A stretch of DNA of 64,000 nucleotides from Phycisphaeraceae bacterium (GTDB taxonomy: Bacteria; Planctomycetota; Phycisphaerae; Phycisphaerales; UBA1924): contig JAHBXB010000002.1 in NCBI GenBank assembly GCA_019636655.1, positions 570,537 through 634,536 on the forward strand, read 5' to 3'. This document shows positions 17,977 through 26,484 of this stretch, piece by piece. The notes under the pieces are model-generated. The model was not told the origin of the DNA. It saw only the letters and a list, made by a program, of their open reading frames with translations, and searched no databases. The position numbers and the translations under genes are program-made. Every line of letters begins with the position of its first letter. The first letter of the stretch is position 1.

Positions 17977-19293
17977 GTGAACCCCGCCCTTTCCCGGACC
18001 GACCGGCTCACGATCATCCTCGAGATGCTCCGCGCCGTCAGCCGTCAGACCGATCCCAACCTCGCCTCGTTCGAGTTCTCCTCCCGCTACTGGCGCCTCA
18101 GGCACTTTGATTTCTTCCTCTCCCTTTCAACCCGCGGCCTCGACAAAGGCCAATACAAGATCACGCGCCGCCGCTCGGTCCAGCAGATCCTCGCCGACAT
18201 CGATCGCGGCGGCCCCGCCCAGAACCCCTGGGCCGAGTGGTCGAGCAACCCCGTGCTCACCGGCGGCTTCCTCGGCGAGATCATCGCCAAGGCCGAGCCG
18301 CAGTTGTTCCGCAACCTCCGGCTCACCAACGACCCGGTCGTCGGCGACCTGCTCGCCGAGATGGGATCGTGCATCGCCGTCCCGCTCTACGACTCCGGCG
18401 AGCCCCTCAACTGGGCGCTCACCTTCCGGCGCGAGCCCGACGGCCTGGACGAGGAGGACCTCGAGGAATCGCTCATGGTCGGCAACCTCGTCGGCACCTC
18501 CACCCGCAACCTCGTCGCCGCGAACGAGGTGCGCCGCCTGAACGCGACCCTGCGGGCCCAGTTCGACGAGGTCGCGCGCGTGCAGCAGTCCCTCCTGCCG
18601 GCCGCCCACCCGGAGATCCCCGGCCTGAAGCTCGCCACCAGCTACCTCCCCTCCGATGTGGCCGGCGGCGACTACTACGACTTCTTCGAACTCCCCGGCG
18701 GCCGCTGGGGGATCCTCATCGCCGATGCCTCCGGGCACGGCGTCGGCGCCGCCACCGTGATGGCCATGCTCCACGCCATCCTCCACGCCTACGACGGACT
18801 CGCGCACGGGCCCGCCGCGGTCATGCAGTACGCCAACAAGCGGCTCACCGCCGCCCGCATGGACGGCGCGTTCGTCACCGGCGTCTTCGCCACCTACGAC
18901 CCCGCCACCCACCGGCTGTCGTACGCCCGCGCCGGCCACCCGGCGCCGCTGGTCAAGGACGGCCGCTCGGGCGCCGTCTACCCGCTGGAAGGGGCCGCGA
19001 CGCTGCCCATGGGCATCACCGACGACTACGACGTCGCTGAAGCCTCCGTCACCCTCCGCCCGGGGGACACCGTGGTCATGTACACCGACGGCATCACCGA
19101 GGCCTTCGCGCCGGGGACCAAGTCGATGTTCGGCACCGCCGGAATGATCGACGCCATGCTCCACTGCTCCGGCGATCCGGACTGCATCGTGGACTCCATC
19201 CACTCGGCCCTGTACAAGTTCACCGGCGTGCGAACGCGGGCCGACGACCAGACGCTCGTGGCATTGCAGGTCAGCGCCCCGGCACGCGGCTGA
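17977..19293 (+). CDS. SpoIIE/RsbU-type PP2C phosphatase with N-terminal sensor region
   Basis: A 438-residue serine phosphatase of the PPM/SpoIIE class, which typically removes phosphate from anti-sigma-factor antagonists in partner-switching stress pathways. Residues 1-190 form a GAF-like sensor region (MGSCIAVPLYDSGEPLNWAL). A short coiled linker (EVRRLNATLRAQFDEVARVQ) leads to the catalytic domain, with metal-binding LPSDVAGGDYYDFFEL, LIADASGHGVGAA and VVMYTDGITEAF. QQSLLPAAHPEIPGLKLATS is the usual RsbU junction. Start: GTG 17977 (leaderless pattern); ATG 17956 is the alternative. No anti-sigma partner is in the window. Confidence 0.85.
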   Translation: MNPALSRTDRLTIILEMLRAVSRQTDPNLASFEFSSRYWRLRHFDFFLSLSTRGLDKGQYKITRRRSVQQILADIDRGGPAQNPWAEWSSNPVLTGGFLGEIIAKAEPQLFRNLRLTNDPVVGDLLAEMGSCIAVPLYDSGEPLNWALTFRREPDGLDEEDLEESLMVGNLVGTSTRNLVAANEVRRLNATLRAQFDEVARVQQSLLPAAHPEIPGLKLATSYLPSDVAGGDYYDFFELPGGRWGILIADASGHGVGAATVMAMLHAILHAYDGLAHGPAAVMQYANKRLTAARMDGAFVTGVFATYDPATHRLSYARAGHPAPLVKDGRSGAVYPLEGAATLPMGITDDYDVAEASVTLRPGDTVVMYTDGITEAFAPGTKSMFGTAGMIDAMLHCSGDPDCIVDSIHSALYKFTGVRTRADDQTLVALQVSAPARG

Positions 19294-19314
19294 CGCGCCG
19301 CAACGGCACGAACC

Positions 19315-19320
19315 TACCCT
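19315..19320 (+). promoter_or_regulatory. -10 box TACCCT, probable leaderless start
   Basis: TACCCT ends 8 nt before the ATG at 19329. Confidence 0.3.
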
Positions 19321-19328
19321 TCCTCCAG

Positions 19329-19826
19329 ATGAGCCCGCGCGACCCGACACCACCAGCCCGCCCGACCGAGTGGTTCGCCCAGCCCGATGGCCCCGAGCAG
19401 GGCAAGGGCCTCCGCTTCGGCTGCACCATGTGCGGCAACTGCTGCTCCGGCCCCGAGGGGTACGTGCTGCTCAGCCCCGCCGAGATCACCGCCCTCGCCG
19501 GCCGCCTCAAGATCTCCGAGACCGAGTTCCGCCGCGCCTACATGCAAACCACCTCCGAGGGCCCCTCGCTCAAGGAAGTGCCCGCCCCGGCGCCCGCCAA
19601 GGGTCTCGACTGCATCTTCCTCGACCGCGCGAAGTTCCCCGGCAAGGCGGTCTGCGGCGTCTACGAAGACCGCCCCACCCAGTGCCGCACGTGGCCCTTC
19701 TGGCCCAGCGTGGTCAAGACGCGCCAGACCTGGGAACGCGCGAAGCGCACCTGCCCGGGCATCGACTCGGGCCGGCTCGTGCCCGTCCAGCAGGTGCGCA
19801 TCCAGCGCGACGCCTTCGAGATCTAG
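19329..19826 (+). CDS. YkgJ-family cysteine cluster protein (first of pair)
   Basis: A 165-residue protein with the YkgJ/CxxCxxCC zinc- or iron-cluster signature: FGCTMCGNCCSGPEGYVLLS near residue 31, a single Cys in KGLDCIFLD, CGVYEDRPTQCRTWPFWP and a last Cys in KRTCPGID. YkgJ proteins are small cytoplasmic metal-cluster proteins of unknown function. The gene is followed 7 bp later by a second, divergent member, so the two probably form one transcription unit. Confidence 0.85.
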   Translation: MSPRDPTPPARPTEWFAQPDGPEQGKGLRFGCTMCGNCCSGPEGYVLLSPAEITALAGRLKISETEFRRAYMQTTSEGPSLKEVPAPAPAKGLDCIFLDRAKFPGKAVCGVYEDRPTQCRTWPFWPSVVKTRQTWERAKRTCPGIDSGRLVPVQQVRIQRDAFEI

Positions 19827-19833
19827 ACCGCCC

Positions 19834-20367
19834 ATGACCACCAGCGACGCCCACAACAAGAGCGACCTCGTCGCCGCGTGGCGCCACGCCGCGGCCCGCG
19901 CCGAGGTCTGCGAGGGGCTGCTGGGCATCTACGCCGATGTCGCCGCGGCGATTAGCGAGCGCGAGCCTGTCTGCCGCGTCTCGGGCCGGTGCTGCAACTT
20001 CGAGCGCTTCGGCCACCGCCTCTACGCCACCGGGCTCGAGACGGCGTACACCCTCTCGCGCGTGGACCGCACCGATTGGGGACGCGCTCCCTGCGGTTCT
20101 TCCCCCTCCTCCGGACGGGTCATCACGCTGGAGCAGGTGGGCGCGGCGCGCGTAGCGGGCGGCTGCCCGTTCCAGACCGGCACGCTCTGCGGCGTCCACC
20201 AGATCCGCCCCCTGGGCTGCCGCGTCTACTTCTGCGACCCCACGGCCCAGGAGTGGCAGCAGGACCTGTACGAACACCAGATGACGTCGCTCCGCGCCCT
20301 CCACGACCGCTTCGGCATCGAGTACCGCTACGGCGAGTGGCGCGAGATGCTCGAGGCCTTCGCCTGA
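19834..20367 (+). CDS. YkgJ-family cysteine cluster protein (second of pair)
   Basis: A 177-residue protein. Cysteine motifs are VCRVSGRCCNFERFG (residues 46-60), GGCPFQTGTLCGVHQIRPLG and CRVYFCDP, the same order as in other YkgJ-like proteins but with longer spacing. The C-terminus has HDRFGIEYRYGEWREMLEAF. The start is ATG 19834, 7 bp after the stop of the upstream YkgJ gene. A long in-frame upstream extension is rejected because it only overlaps that gene. Two YkgJ paralogues side by side suggest a shared metal-related role; this is inference. Confidence 0.8.
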   Translation: MTTSDAHNKSDLVAAWRHAAARAEVCEGLLGIYADVAAAISEREPVCRVSGRCCNFERFGHRLYATGLETAYTLSRVDRTDWGRAPCGSSPSSGRVITLEQVGAARVAGGCPFQTGTLCGVHQIRPLGCRVYFCDPTAQEWQQDLYEHQMTSLRALHDRFGIEYRYGEWREMLEAFA

Positions 20368-20374
20368 TCATCGA

Positions 20375-21055
20375 TCACCGCGGCGACACCCGCGTGAAGA
20401 CGTACGCCCCCGCGGTCGCGCCCCACACCTGCCGGCCCGAGGCGTCAAACCCGCGGTCCCACGAGACGATCTCGCCCGGCGTGACCCGGATCTGCGTCGT
20501 GGCGTACGCCGAACCGCCGATCGAACTCGCGCACCCGGTCCCAGTCGTCCCCCCCTCGAACGCCCCGTCCCCCGCGCGGCTCAGGACGACCGAGCACCCC
20601 GGGCTCAGCGTGAGGTCCGTCGGCGCCAGCGCATCGAGCGGAGTCGGCTCATCCCACGCGCCCGCAAAGGCGAACGCCGGCTCGGGGAGCGTGTAGACGT
20701 CGCATCGGATCTCGCCCGATCGCAGCGCCGTCAGGTGGTGCACGCGCTGGCGGTAGGGCTGCTGCTGCATGTCGGCCATCGACTGCTCGACGTACAGCCA
20801 GACCCCGCCGCTGCCGCTTGCCTGCGGGTTGTCTCCCCAGATCGGAACGATGTGCAGCACCACCGGCTTGTAGTTCGCCGGGTCCTCCTGGGCCTGCCTG
20901 GCGTTGGAGAACCCGCCGGTCATCCATGTGGCGAGGGCCTCCAGCCCCGGCCCCGAGCGCGCCGCGTTGTTCGACGAGCACGCCCCGAGCGCCAGCGCGC
21001 CCAGCAGCAGGCCCAACAACATCATCACGCGTCCGGTTCGTGCGGTGGTCATCAT
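20375..21055 (-). CDS. CpeT/CpcT-family lipoprotein
   Basis: A 226-residue protein with lipobox LGALALGAC (Cys at about residue 26). The mature part matches the CpeT/CpcT (DUF1001) fold pattern: LATWMTGGFSNARQAQEDP, HIVPIWGD, WLYVEQSMADMQQQPYRQRV, a GCSVVLSRAGDGAFEGGTTG segment and a final QIRVTPGEIVSWDRGFDASG. In cyanobacteria this family attaches bilins to phycobiliproteins. There is no sign of phycobiliproteins here, and such proteins occur in many non-phototrophs with unknown ligand. The start is the ATG at 21055 or 21052, directly before the signal sequence. It is convergent with the YkgJ pair. Confidence 0.8.
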   Translation of the reverse strand: MMTTARTGRVMMLLGLLLGALALGACSSNNAARSGPGLEALATWMTGGFSNARQAQEDPANYKPVVLHIVPIWGDNPQASGSGGVWLYVEQSMADMQQQPYRQRVHHLTALRSGEIRCDVYTLPEPAFAFAGAWDEPTPLDALAPTDLTLSPGCSVVLSRAGDGAFEGGTTGTGCASSIGGSAYATTQIRVTPGEIVSWDRGFDASGRQVWGATAGAYVFTRVSPR

Positions 21056-21116
21056 GCCCGCAGTCTCCCCGATCGCGTCCGCCCGGGCAAGCCGCGGGCT
21101 CCGTGCGTCCGTGCAG

Positions 21117-21148
21117 AAAAACGCCCGCACCGATCCGGCGCGGGCGTT
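21117..21148 (-). terminator. Rho-independent terminator of the cyclophilin gene
   Basis: AACGCCCGC and its complement (21120-21128, 21140-21148) extend to a 12-bp stem with one mismatch, followed on the minus strand by a run of T. It lies about 30 bp after the stop of the 21177-23708 gene. Confidence 0.8.
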
Positions 21149-21176
21149 GAGGGTGTTCGGCGAATCGAGGCCGGAC

Positions 21177-23708
21177 CTAGGCCACAGCATCCCCGAGCTG
21201 CTCCAGCCGCACGATCGTGCCGCCCGGAACGCCCATCGTCGCGAAGCCGCCGCTGGGCTGCAGGCCGCCCAGGGTCAGGTCGAAGTGCCGCATCTGCACG
21301 ACCACCGGCAGGTTCGCGGTCACCTCGATGCTGTAGTAGAACCGGCCGTTGTTGATCCCCTGGTCCAGCACGGCCTGGATCGAGTTCATCACGTAGTCGT
21401 ACCGCCGGCCGCCGTTCACGACCACCGGGTCCAGGTTGAGCACGAAGCCGTCGCTGTACCGCAGGGCCAGGTTGACGGTGACGGGCGTATTGGCGCCCGT
21501 GAAGAACACGCTGTTGGGGTTGTACACCGAGATCGTCTCGAACAGGTCTCGCCCGGCGCGGGGGTCAGTCCCCGTGCCGTCCATGAACCCCTCGCCGAAG
21601 GCCCACGACGTCGCCGCGATCGGCGAGATCGGGTTGGACGCCGCGTCCACGTTCGTCGGAACCGTCGGGAAGAACTGCGTGTGCACCCAGCCGCCGTAGA
21701 CCTTCGCCGACCCGGCACTGTACCGCACCGTGTACGCGCCGCGGTTGGCCAGGATCGGCGACTGCACGCCGAAGTTGTACGACCCGCGGCTCTGCGGCTG
21801 CACGATCACCGCCGCGGGGATCTGCAGATCGGCCTGCCCCGCCTCGCTGAACGTCAGGTTCAGGTTGATCACCGCGGAGGTGGTCCCGGGGTTGAAGAAC
21901 GACACGATGTCTGTCGTGCTCGTCCCCACGTTGCCGTAGGGGATGATCCCGAAACTCGACCCCGCGCCGTCGAGCCCGATCTGCGTGAACCCCTGCGGGT
22001 CCACCGGCGAGCGGGAATCAAACTGCGTCAGCGCCGCGACCAGCGGCTGGTTGGAGACGACCTGGATCGCGAACGGCGTGTTGTTCGCGATCTGCGCGAT
22101 CTCCGTCAGCGACAGCCCGCCGCGCCGGAAGTGGTCCGTGTCCACGTTCAGCGTGAACGACGAGAGGTTCTGGAAATAGAAGCTCACCTGGATCGAGGCG
22201 GTCTTGTCCGTCGGGTTCTGCCACACCAGGAATGAGTTCACGCCCGCGTTGCCGATGACCTTGAGCGCATCCGCGAAGCCCCACGTCGTCGACGACACGC
22301 GGGAGAACGACTCGCCCGTCGCCGTGCCGAAGTCGTAGTGCGAGATCGTCCCCACCAGCGGGTTGGTCCCGTTGATCTCGATCGAGTACGGGATCCCCTG
22401 CGGCACCAGGTCGTCCAGCGACGGCGCCCCGTTGGTGCCAAAGTGCGAGATCGTGATCCCGCCGCGGGAGTTGGGCGCGATCGAGCCCGTGTAGATCACC
22501 TTGTCGCGGAACCACTTGGTCAGCGACGGGTTGACGCCGATGTTCCCCGGCGTCAGCCCGGAGGAGTCAAGGACGAAGAACGCGTCCGCGTTCGCCAGCG
22601 TTCCCACCAGCGTGATCACGTAGTTCCCCGCCTGCCCCGTCACCTGCACGTTCGCCGGGCCGACCCCGCTCAGCGCGCCCAGCGCCGTCTGCAGCTCCGC
22701 CGGCGTCGTGTTCACGCTCAGCAGCGCCGTCTGCGCCGACGCCGTCGGGTTGAAGTACACCAGCCGGAACTGCCCCGTCCCGCCGCCCAGGTTCAGGAAC
22801 TGCGAGTTGTTCGCCACCTCCGACCGGACGATCACCTGGTAGTCCGTCTGCGTCGAGTTCAGGTTGCCGATCGGCAGGAACTCGTTGATCGTGCTCCCGG
22901 CGAAGCCCTCCGGGTAGTACGACGTCTGCGAGTAGTACGACTGGATGTTCTTGCCCTTCACCACCTGCGCCGCCTCGACGTACACCAGCTCCTCGCGCGA
23001 CACGCCGTCCGCCGGGTTGAAGCCGGGGCCGACCGGCGTCGTCGAGAAGTTCCCCGATTGCGGGCCCGTGAACCCCGGCAGCGCCGACAGGTTCTCCGTC
23101 TGCAGCCCCACGATCGAGAAGATCACGTTCCACGACGCGTCGTTCGCCACCCGCCCGAACACCGTAAACCCGCCCGAGTTGTTCGGGTTGTCCAGCGCCG
23201 CGTTGTCGTCCAGGTTGAAGTAGAACTGATCCGTCGCCGAGTTCGGATCGCTCGTCTTCGCCATCGCGATCGTCCGCTCGACATTCGGCCGCAGCGGGCT
23301 GAACTCGTTCACCACCGCCGTCTGCGTCGGGATCGTCCGCACGCCCTGCGTCTGGTTCTCGTAGCGGAACCCGCCGCCCTGCAGCACGAACGGCCGGTTC
23401 CGGTCGTCCTCGATGAACGCCAGCCGGTGGAACATCGCGTCACCGTAGTCGCCGCGCTGCACATACCCCAGGAAGTTCTGCACCGTCAGCGTCGGCAGCG
23501 GGGCCCCGTTCGGCGCCACCGAGTCGTACAGCTCGATGTACACATCCCCGTAGTTCGTGTCGAACAGCACCACCGTGTTGTTGATGCTCACCAGCTCCGC
23601 CGGCGTGGGGAACGGCGCCCCCGAGAACAGCGCCCGGGATTCCAGGTGCTCCAGCATCACGGCTTCACCGGCAGGACGGACCGAGGTCGCTTGGTGGCGG
23701 CGCTTCAT
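21177..23708 (-). CDS. Large extracellular cyclophilin-type peptidyl-prolyl isomerase
   Basis: An 843-residue protein. The N-terminus LEHLESRALFSG is a LEPR-XLL-like export or anchoring motif of planctomycete surface proteins. Residues 45-230 are a cyclophilin domain (VVLFDTNYGDVYIELYD, FLGYVQRGDYGDAMFHRLAF, VLQGGGFRYE, IAMAKTSDPNSATDQFYFNL, FTVFGRVANDASW). These are the usual proline-isomerase core elements, including FHR and the QF helix region. The remaining 600 residues are beta-rich and of no recognised family. It would fold or modify substrates outside the cytoplasm; this is inferred. A Shine-Dalgarno-like GGGAGA precedes the ATG, and a strong terminator follows. Confidence 0.8.
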   Translation of the reverse strand: MKRRHQATSVRPAGEAVMLEHLESRALFSGAPFPTPAELVSINNTVVLFDTNYGDVYIELYDSVAPNGAPLPTLTVQNFLGYVQRGDYGDAMFHRLAFIEDDRNRPFVLQGGGFRYENQTQGVRTIPTQTAVVNEFSPLRPNVERTIAMAKTSDPNSATDQFYFNLDDNAALDNPNNSGGFTVFGRVANDASWNVIFSIVGLQTENLSALPGFTGPQSGNFSTTPVGPGFNPADGVSREELVYVEAAQVVKGKNIQSYYSQTSYYPEGFAGSTINEFLPIGNLNSTQTDYQVIVRSEVANNSQFLNLGGGTGQFRLVYFNPTASAQTALLSVNTTPAELQTALGALSGVGPANVQVTGQAGNYVITLVGTLANADAFFVLDSSGLTPGNIGVNPSLTKWFRDKVIYTGSIAPNSRGGITISHFGTNGAPSLDDLVPQGIPYSIEINGTNPLVGTISHYDFGTATGESFSRVSSTTWGFADALKVIGNAGVNSFLVWQNPTDKTASIQVSFYFQNLSSFTLNVDTDHFRRGGLSLTEIAQIANNTPFAIQVVSNQPLVAALTQFDSRSPVDPQGFTQIGLDGAGSSFGIIPYGNVGTSTTDIVSFFNPGTTSAVINLNLTFSEAGQADLQIPAAVIVQPQSRGSYNFGVQSPILANRGAYTVRYSAGSAKVYGGWVHTQFFPTVPTNVDAASNPISPIAATSWAFGEGFMDGTGTDPRAGRDLFETISVYNPNSVFFTGANTPVTVNLALRYSDGFVLNLDPVVVNGGRRYDYVMNSIQAVLDQGINNGRFYYSIEVTANLPVVVQMRHFDLTLGGLQPSGGFATMGVPGGTIVRLEQLGDAVA

Positions 23709-23842
23709 CAGATGGATCTCCCGAGGTACCAGTGTGTTATGTATTGACCGCCCCCAGCGGCTTGTAGTTTATCCCACAATCCAGCCCGCTGCACGCCCGC
23801 CCCGCCGGTGACCCCAAGCCGCCTCGGAGCCTCCGCGCCCGC

Positions 23843-23848
23843 TACGAT
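23843..23848 (+). promoter_or_regulatory. -10 box TACGAT, probable leaderless start
   Basis: TACGAT ends 7 nt before an in-frame GTG at 23856, which favours this GTG over the upstream start at 23808. Confidence 0.45.
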
Positions 23849-23855
23849 CGGTCAC

Positions 23856-26222
23856 GTGACTCCCGCGACACGACAACTCACGCGTGGGGCGGTCGAGGTC
23901 CACGTCCCACCCCACGCTCTCGTCGCCCCGCGGCCGGCTCCCGACACCACCCGCCCCGGCCCCGCCGCCACCCGGATCGTTGCCGTCGTCCCCTGCTACA
24001 ACCGCCCGGACGACCTCGCCCTGCTCCTGCGCGACCTCGCGGCCTCCCGCCACACCGGGATCGACCTCTCCGTCCTCGTCGTCGACAACGCCTCCGACCG
24101 CGCCCTGGCCGACACACCCACCCCCCCCTCCCTCGCCGTCCGGACCCTCCGGCTTGACTCCAACACCGGCGGCAGCGGCGGCTTCAACGCCGGCATCGCC
24201 CGCGCCCTCGCCGATGGCGCCGCCTCCAACTCACTCCCCGACTTCCTCTGGCTCGTCGACAGCGACGCCCGGGTCCAGCCCGACACCCTCCGTCACCTTG
24301 CGACCCCCATGCTCGCCGACCCCGCCATCGCCGCCGCCGGCGCCGCCATCGCCGACCCGCGCACCGGCGAGGTCTTCGAACTCGGCGGCCGCGTCAACCG
24401 CCGCAACGGCAAGTTCGAGCCCGTCTGCCGCGGCCGCGCCGGCGCACCGGCCCTTGTCGAGTGCGACTACGTCGCCGCCTGCTGCGCCCTGGTCCGCACC
24501 AGCGCCGTCCTCCAGGCCGGCCTCATGCCCGACGTCTTCCTCAACGCCGACGACGTCGAATGGTTCATCCGCCTCGCCCGCGCCACAGGCGGACGAATCG
24601 TCGCCGTCCGCGACGCCCTCGCCGCCCATCCCACCTTCGACCGCTTCCCCACCTGGGCCCGCTACTACATCGCCCGCAACGCCTTCGGCCCGATCCAGTC
24701 TCTCCGCCTCGGCCCCCTCGCCCGCGCCCGCCGCGCCCTGCGCGAAGTCGCCCGCAGCGCCGGCCAGCGCCTCATGGGCCGGAGCGACCTCGCCGAACTG
24801 CACCTCCGCGGCCTCGCCGATGCCGGCCTCACCGGCCCGGCCCGCGAACCGCTCGAGTTCGAGGCCTTCCACCCCTTCCGCCTCCTCGCCGCCCACGCCG
24901 AGAGCCTCCGAATCCCCCGCCGCGCCCAGGTCCGCGTCGCCGTGGAGCCCCACCTCGGCGTTCCCTCCGCGGTCCGTGACGAAATCCTCGCCCAGGTCGC
25001 CCTCCTCGCCCGCGACGGCCGAACGGTTTCCCCCGTCCGCGCCCGACCGCTCTGGCTCCGCCTGCTCATCGGCCCCGGCGCCCACGTCGCCATCACCCCG
25101 GCCCGCGGCCGGCCACGCTCCTGGCTCACCGGCCGCGGCGTCATCGCCGTCACCCCCCAGGGCTTCGTCGCCGTCCGAGTCCCGCCGGTTCGAACCTCTC
25201 TCGCCGCCGCGCGCGTCGTCCTCCGCGGCCTGGCCCACACCACTCGCCTCACCCGGCGCGAGCCCGACCCCGTCGCCGCCCCCATCCCCCCGCTCACCGG
25301 CCTCCCGCGCCCCTCGCTCGGCGTCGTCGTCGTCTCCTACAAGCGGGCCGCCGCGGTCGTGCGCACCCTCGAGACCCTCACCGGCCCGTGCGGCCTCGAT
25401 CCCGCCTGCCTTATCGTCGTCGACAACGCCTCCGCCGACGGCACCGCCGACGCCGTCCGCGCCGGTCACCCCGGCGTCGAGATCATCGAACTCGCCCACA
25501 ACACCGGCGTCGAGGCCTTCAACACCGGCGCCGCCGCGCTCCTCGCCCGGGAGAAGGCCCCCGCGGCGATCCTGGTCCTCGACGACGACGCCGCGCCCGA
25601 TCCCGCCGCCCTCGCCGCGGCGCTCGACCTCATGGCCGCCCGCCCCGATGTCGCCGCCGTCGCCCTTCACCCCAAGCACCCCAAGACCGGCCAGAGCGAG
25701 TGGCGCTTCGGCGTCAACGCCCAGCCGCAGGACCGCTGGCCCGTCATGGGCTGCGGCAACCTCGTCCGCTCCGCCGCCTGGCAGCGCGTCGGCGGCTACG
25801 AGCCATCCCTTTTCCTCTACCGCAACGACACCGATCTCGCCCTCAAACTCCTCGGCGCCGGCCTCCTCGTCCACTTCAACCCCCAGTGGGTCGTCTGGCA
25901 CGACAGCCAGGCCACCCGCCGCAAGAGCCCCCGCTGGCACCAACTCGCCACCCGGAACTGGATCTGGGTCGCTCGCCGGCACGCCCGCGGCGGTCCCCGC
26001 CTCGCCGCGATCACCCTCGGCTGGCTCTGGGCCCACGCCCTGGCCGGCCTGAGCCCGTCGCGCCACTGGGCCACCCTGAAGGGTTTGATCCACGGGCTGG
26101 CCACGCCGCCGCGCCCCGCCGAGATCGCCGACAACGGTCGCGGCCTCGCCGCCCTCCTCCGGATGCAACTCCGCTCCCGGTCCGGAGCCCAGCCGGGCGA
26201 AACCACACGGCCAGCGCAGTAG
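23856..26222 (+). CDS. Two-domain GT2 glycosyltransferase (GlfT2-like arrangement)
   Basis: A 788-residue protein with two GT-A/family-2 glycosyltransferase domains. Domain 1 has VAVVPCYNRPDDLALLLRDL, SVLVVDNASD, NTGGSGGFNAGIARAL and the DxD-like WLVDSDARVQP. Domain 2 has GVVVVSYKRAAAVVRTLETL, CLIVVDNASADGTADAV, HNTGVEAFNTGAAAL and LVLDDDAAPDP, with FLYRNDTDLALKLLGAG downstream. The first domain with its CNR/GGSGGF signature resembles galactofuranosyltransferases, the second rhamnosyltransferase-like enzymes. The C-terminal residues look membrane-associated (LAAITLGWLWAHALAGL). It probably builds cell-surface polysaccharide. GTG 23856 is chosen for its promoter spacing. Confidence 0.8.
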   Translation: MTPATRQLTRGAVEVHVPPHALVAPRPAPDTTRPGPAATRIVAVVPCYNRPDDLALLLRDLAASRHTGIDLSVLVVDNASDRALADTPTPPSLAVRTLRLDSNTGGSGGFNAGIARALADGAASNSLPDFLWLVDSDARVQPDTLRHLATPMLADPAIAAAGAAIADPRTGEVFELGGRVNRRNGKFEPVCRGRAGAPALVECDYVAACCALVRTSAVLQAGLMPDVFLNADDVEWFIRLARATGGRIVAVRDALAAHPTFDRFPTWARYYIARNAFGPIQSLRLGPLARARRALREVARSAGQRLMGRSDLAELHLRGLADAGLTGPAREPLEFEAFHPFRLLAAHAESLRIPRRAQVRVAVEPHLGVPSAVRDEILAQVALLARDGRTVSPVRARPLWLRLLIGPGAHVAITPARGRPRSWLTGRGVIAVTPQGFVAVRVPPVRTSLAAARVVLRGLAHTTRLTRREPDPVAAPIPPLTGLPRPSLGVVVVSYKRAAAVVRTLETLTGPCGLDPACLIVVDNASADGTADAVRAGHPGVEIIELAHNTGVEAFNTGAAALLAREKAPAAILVLDDDAAPDPAALAAALDLMAARPDVAAVALHPKHPKTGQSEWRFGVNAQPQDRWPVMGCGNLVRSAAWQRVGGYEPSLFLYRNDTDLALKLLGAGLLVHFNPQWVVWHDSQATRRKSPRWHQLATRNWIWVARRHARGGPRLAAITLGWLWAHALAGLSPSRHWATLKGLIHGLATPPRPAEIADNGRGLAALLRMQLRSRSGAQPGETTRPAQ

Positions 26223-26484
26223 CGTCGCCGCCATCTCGGCCCCCAATCGCACGCCCGCCGACCCGCGCATTGACCGAAGATCGCCGCCAAATCAGCGCGA
26301 TGGGCGACCCCACGCCCCGCCGGTGGTACAAACCCCATAACCGCAACGTCCGAAAACCCCCGCAGACCACACCCCTCCCACCCGACCATCCCGAACACGC
26401 CGCACACCTTGCCTTGATTCAACGTCTCCCCCGATCCGGTCGATTCAACTCCCTGTCGTGGGCCGGCATCACGGAGTGTCTTTG

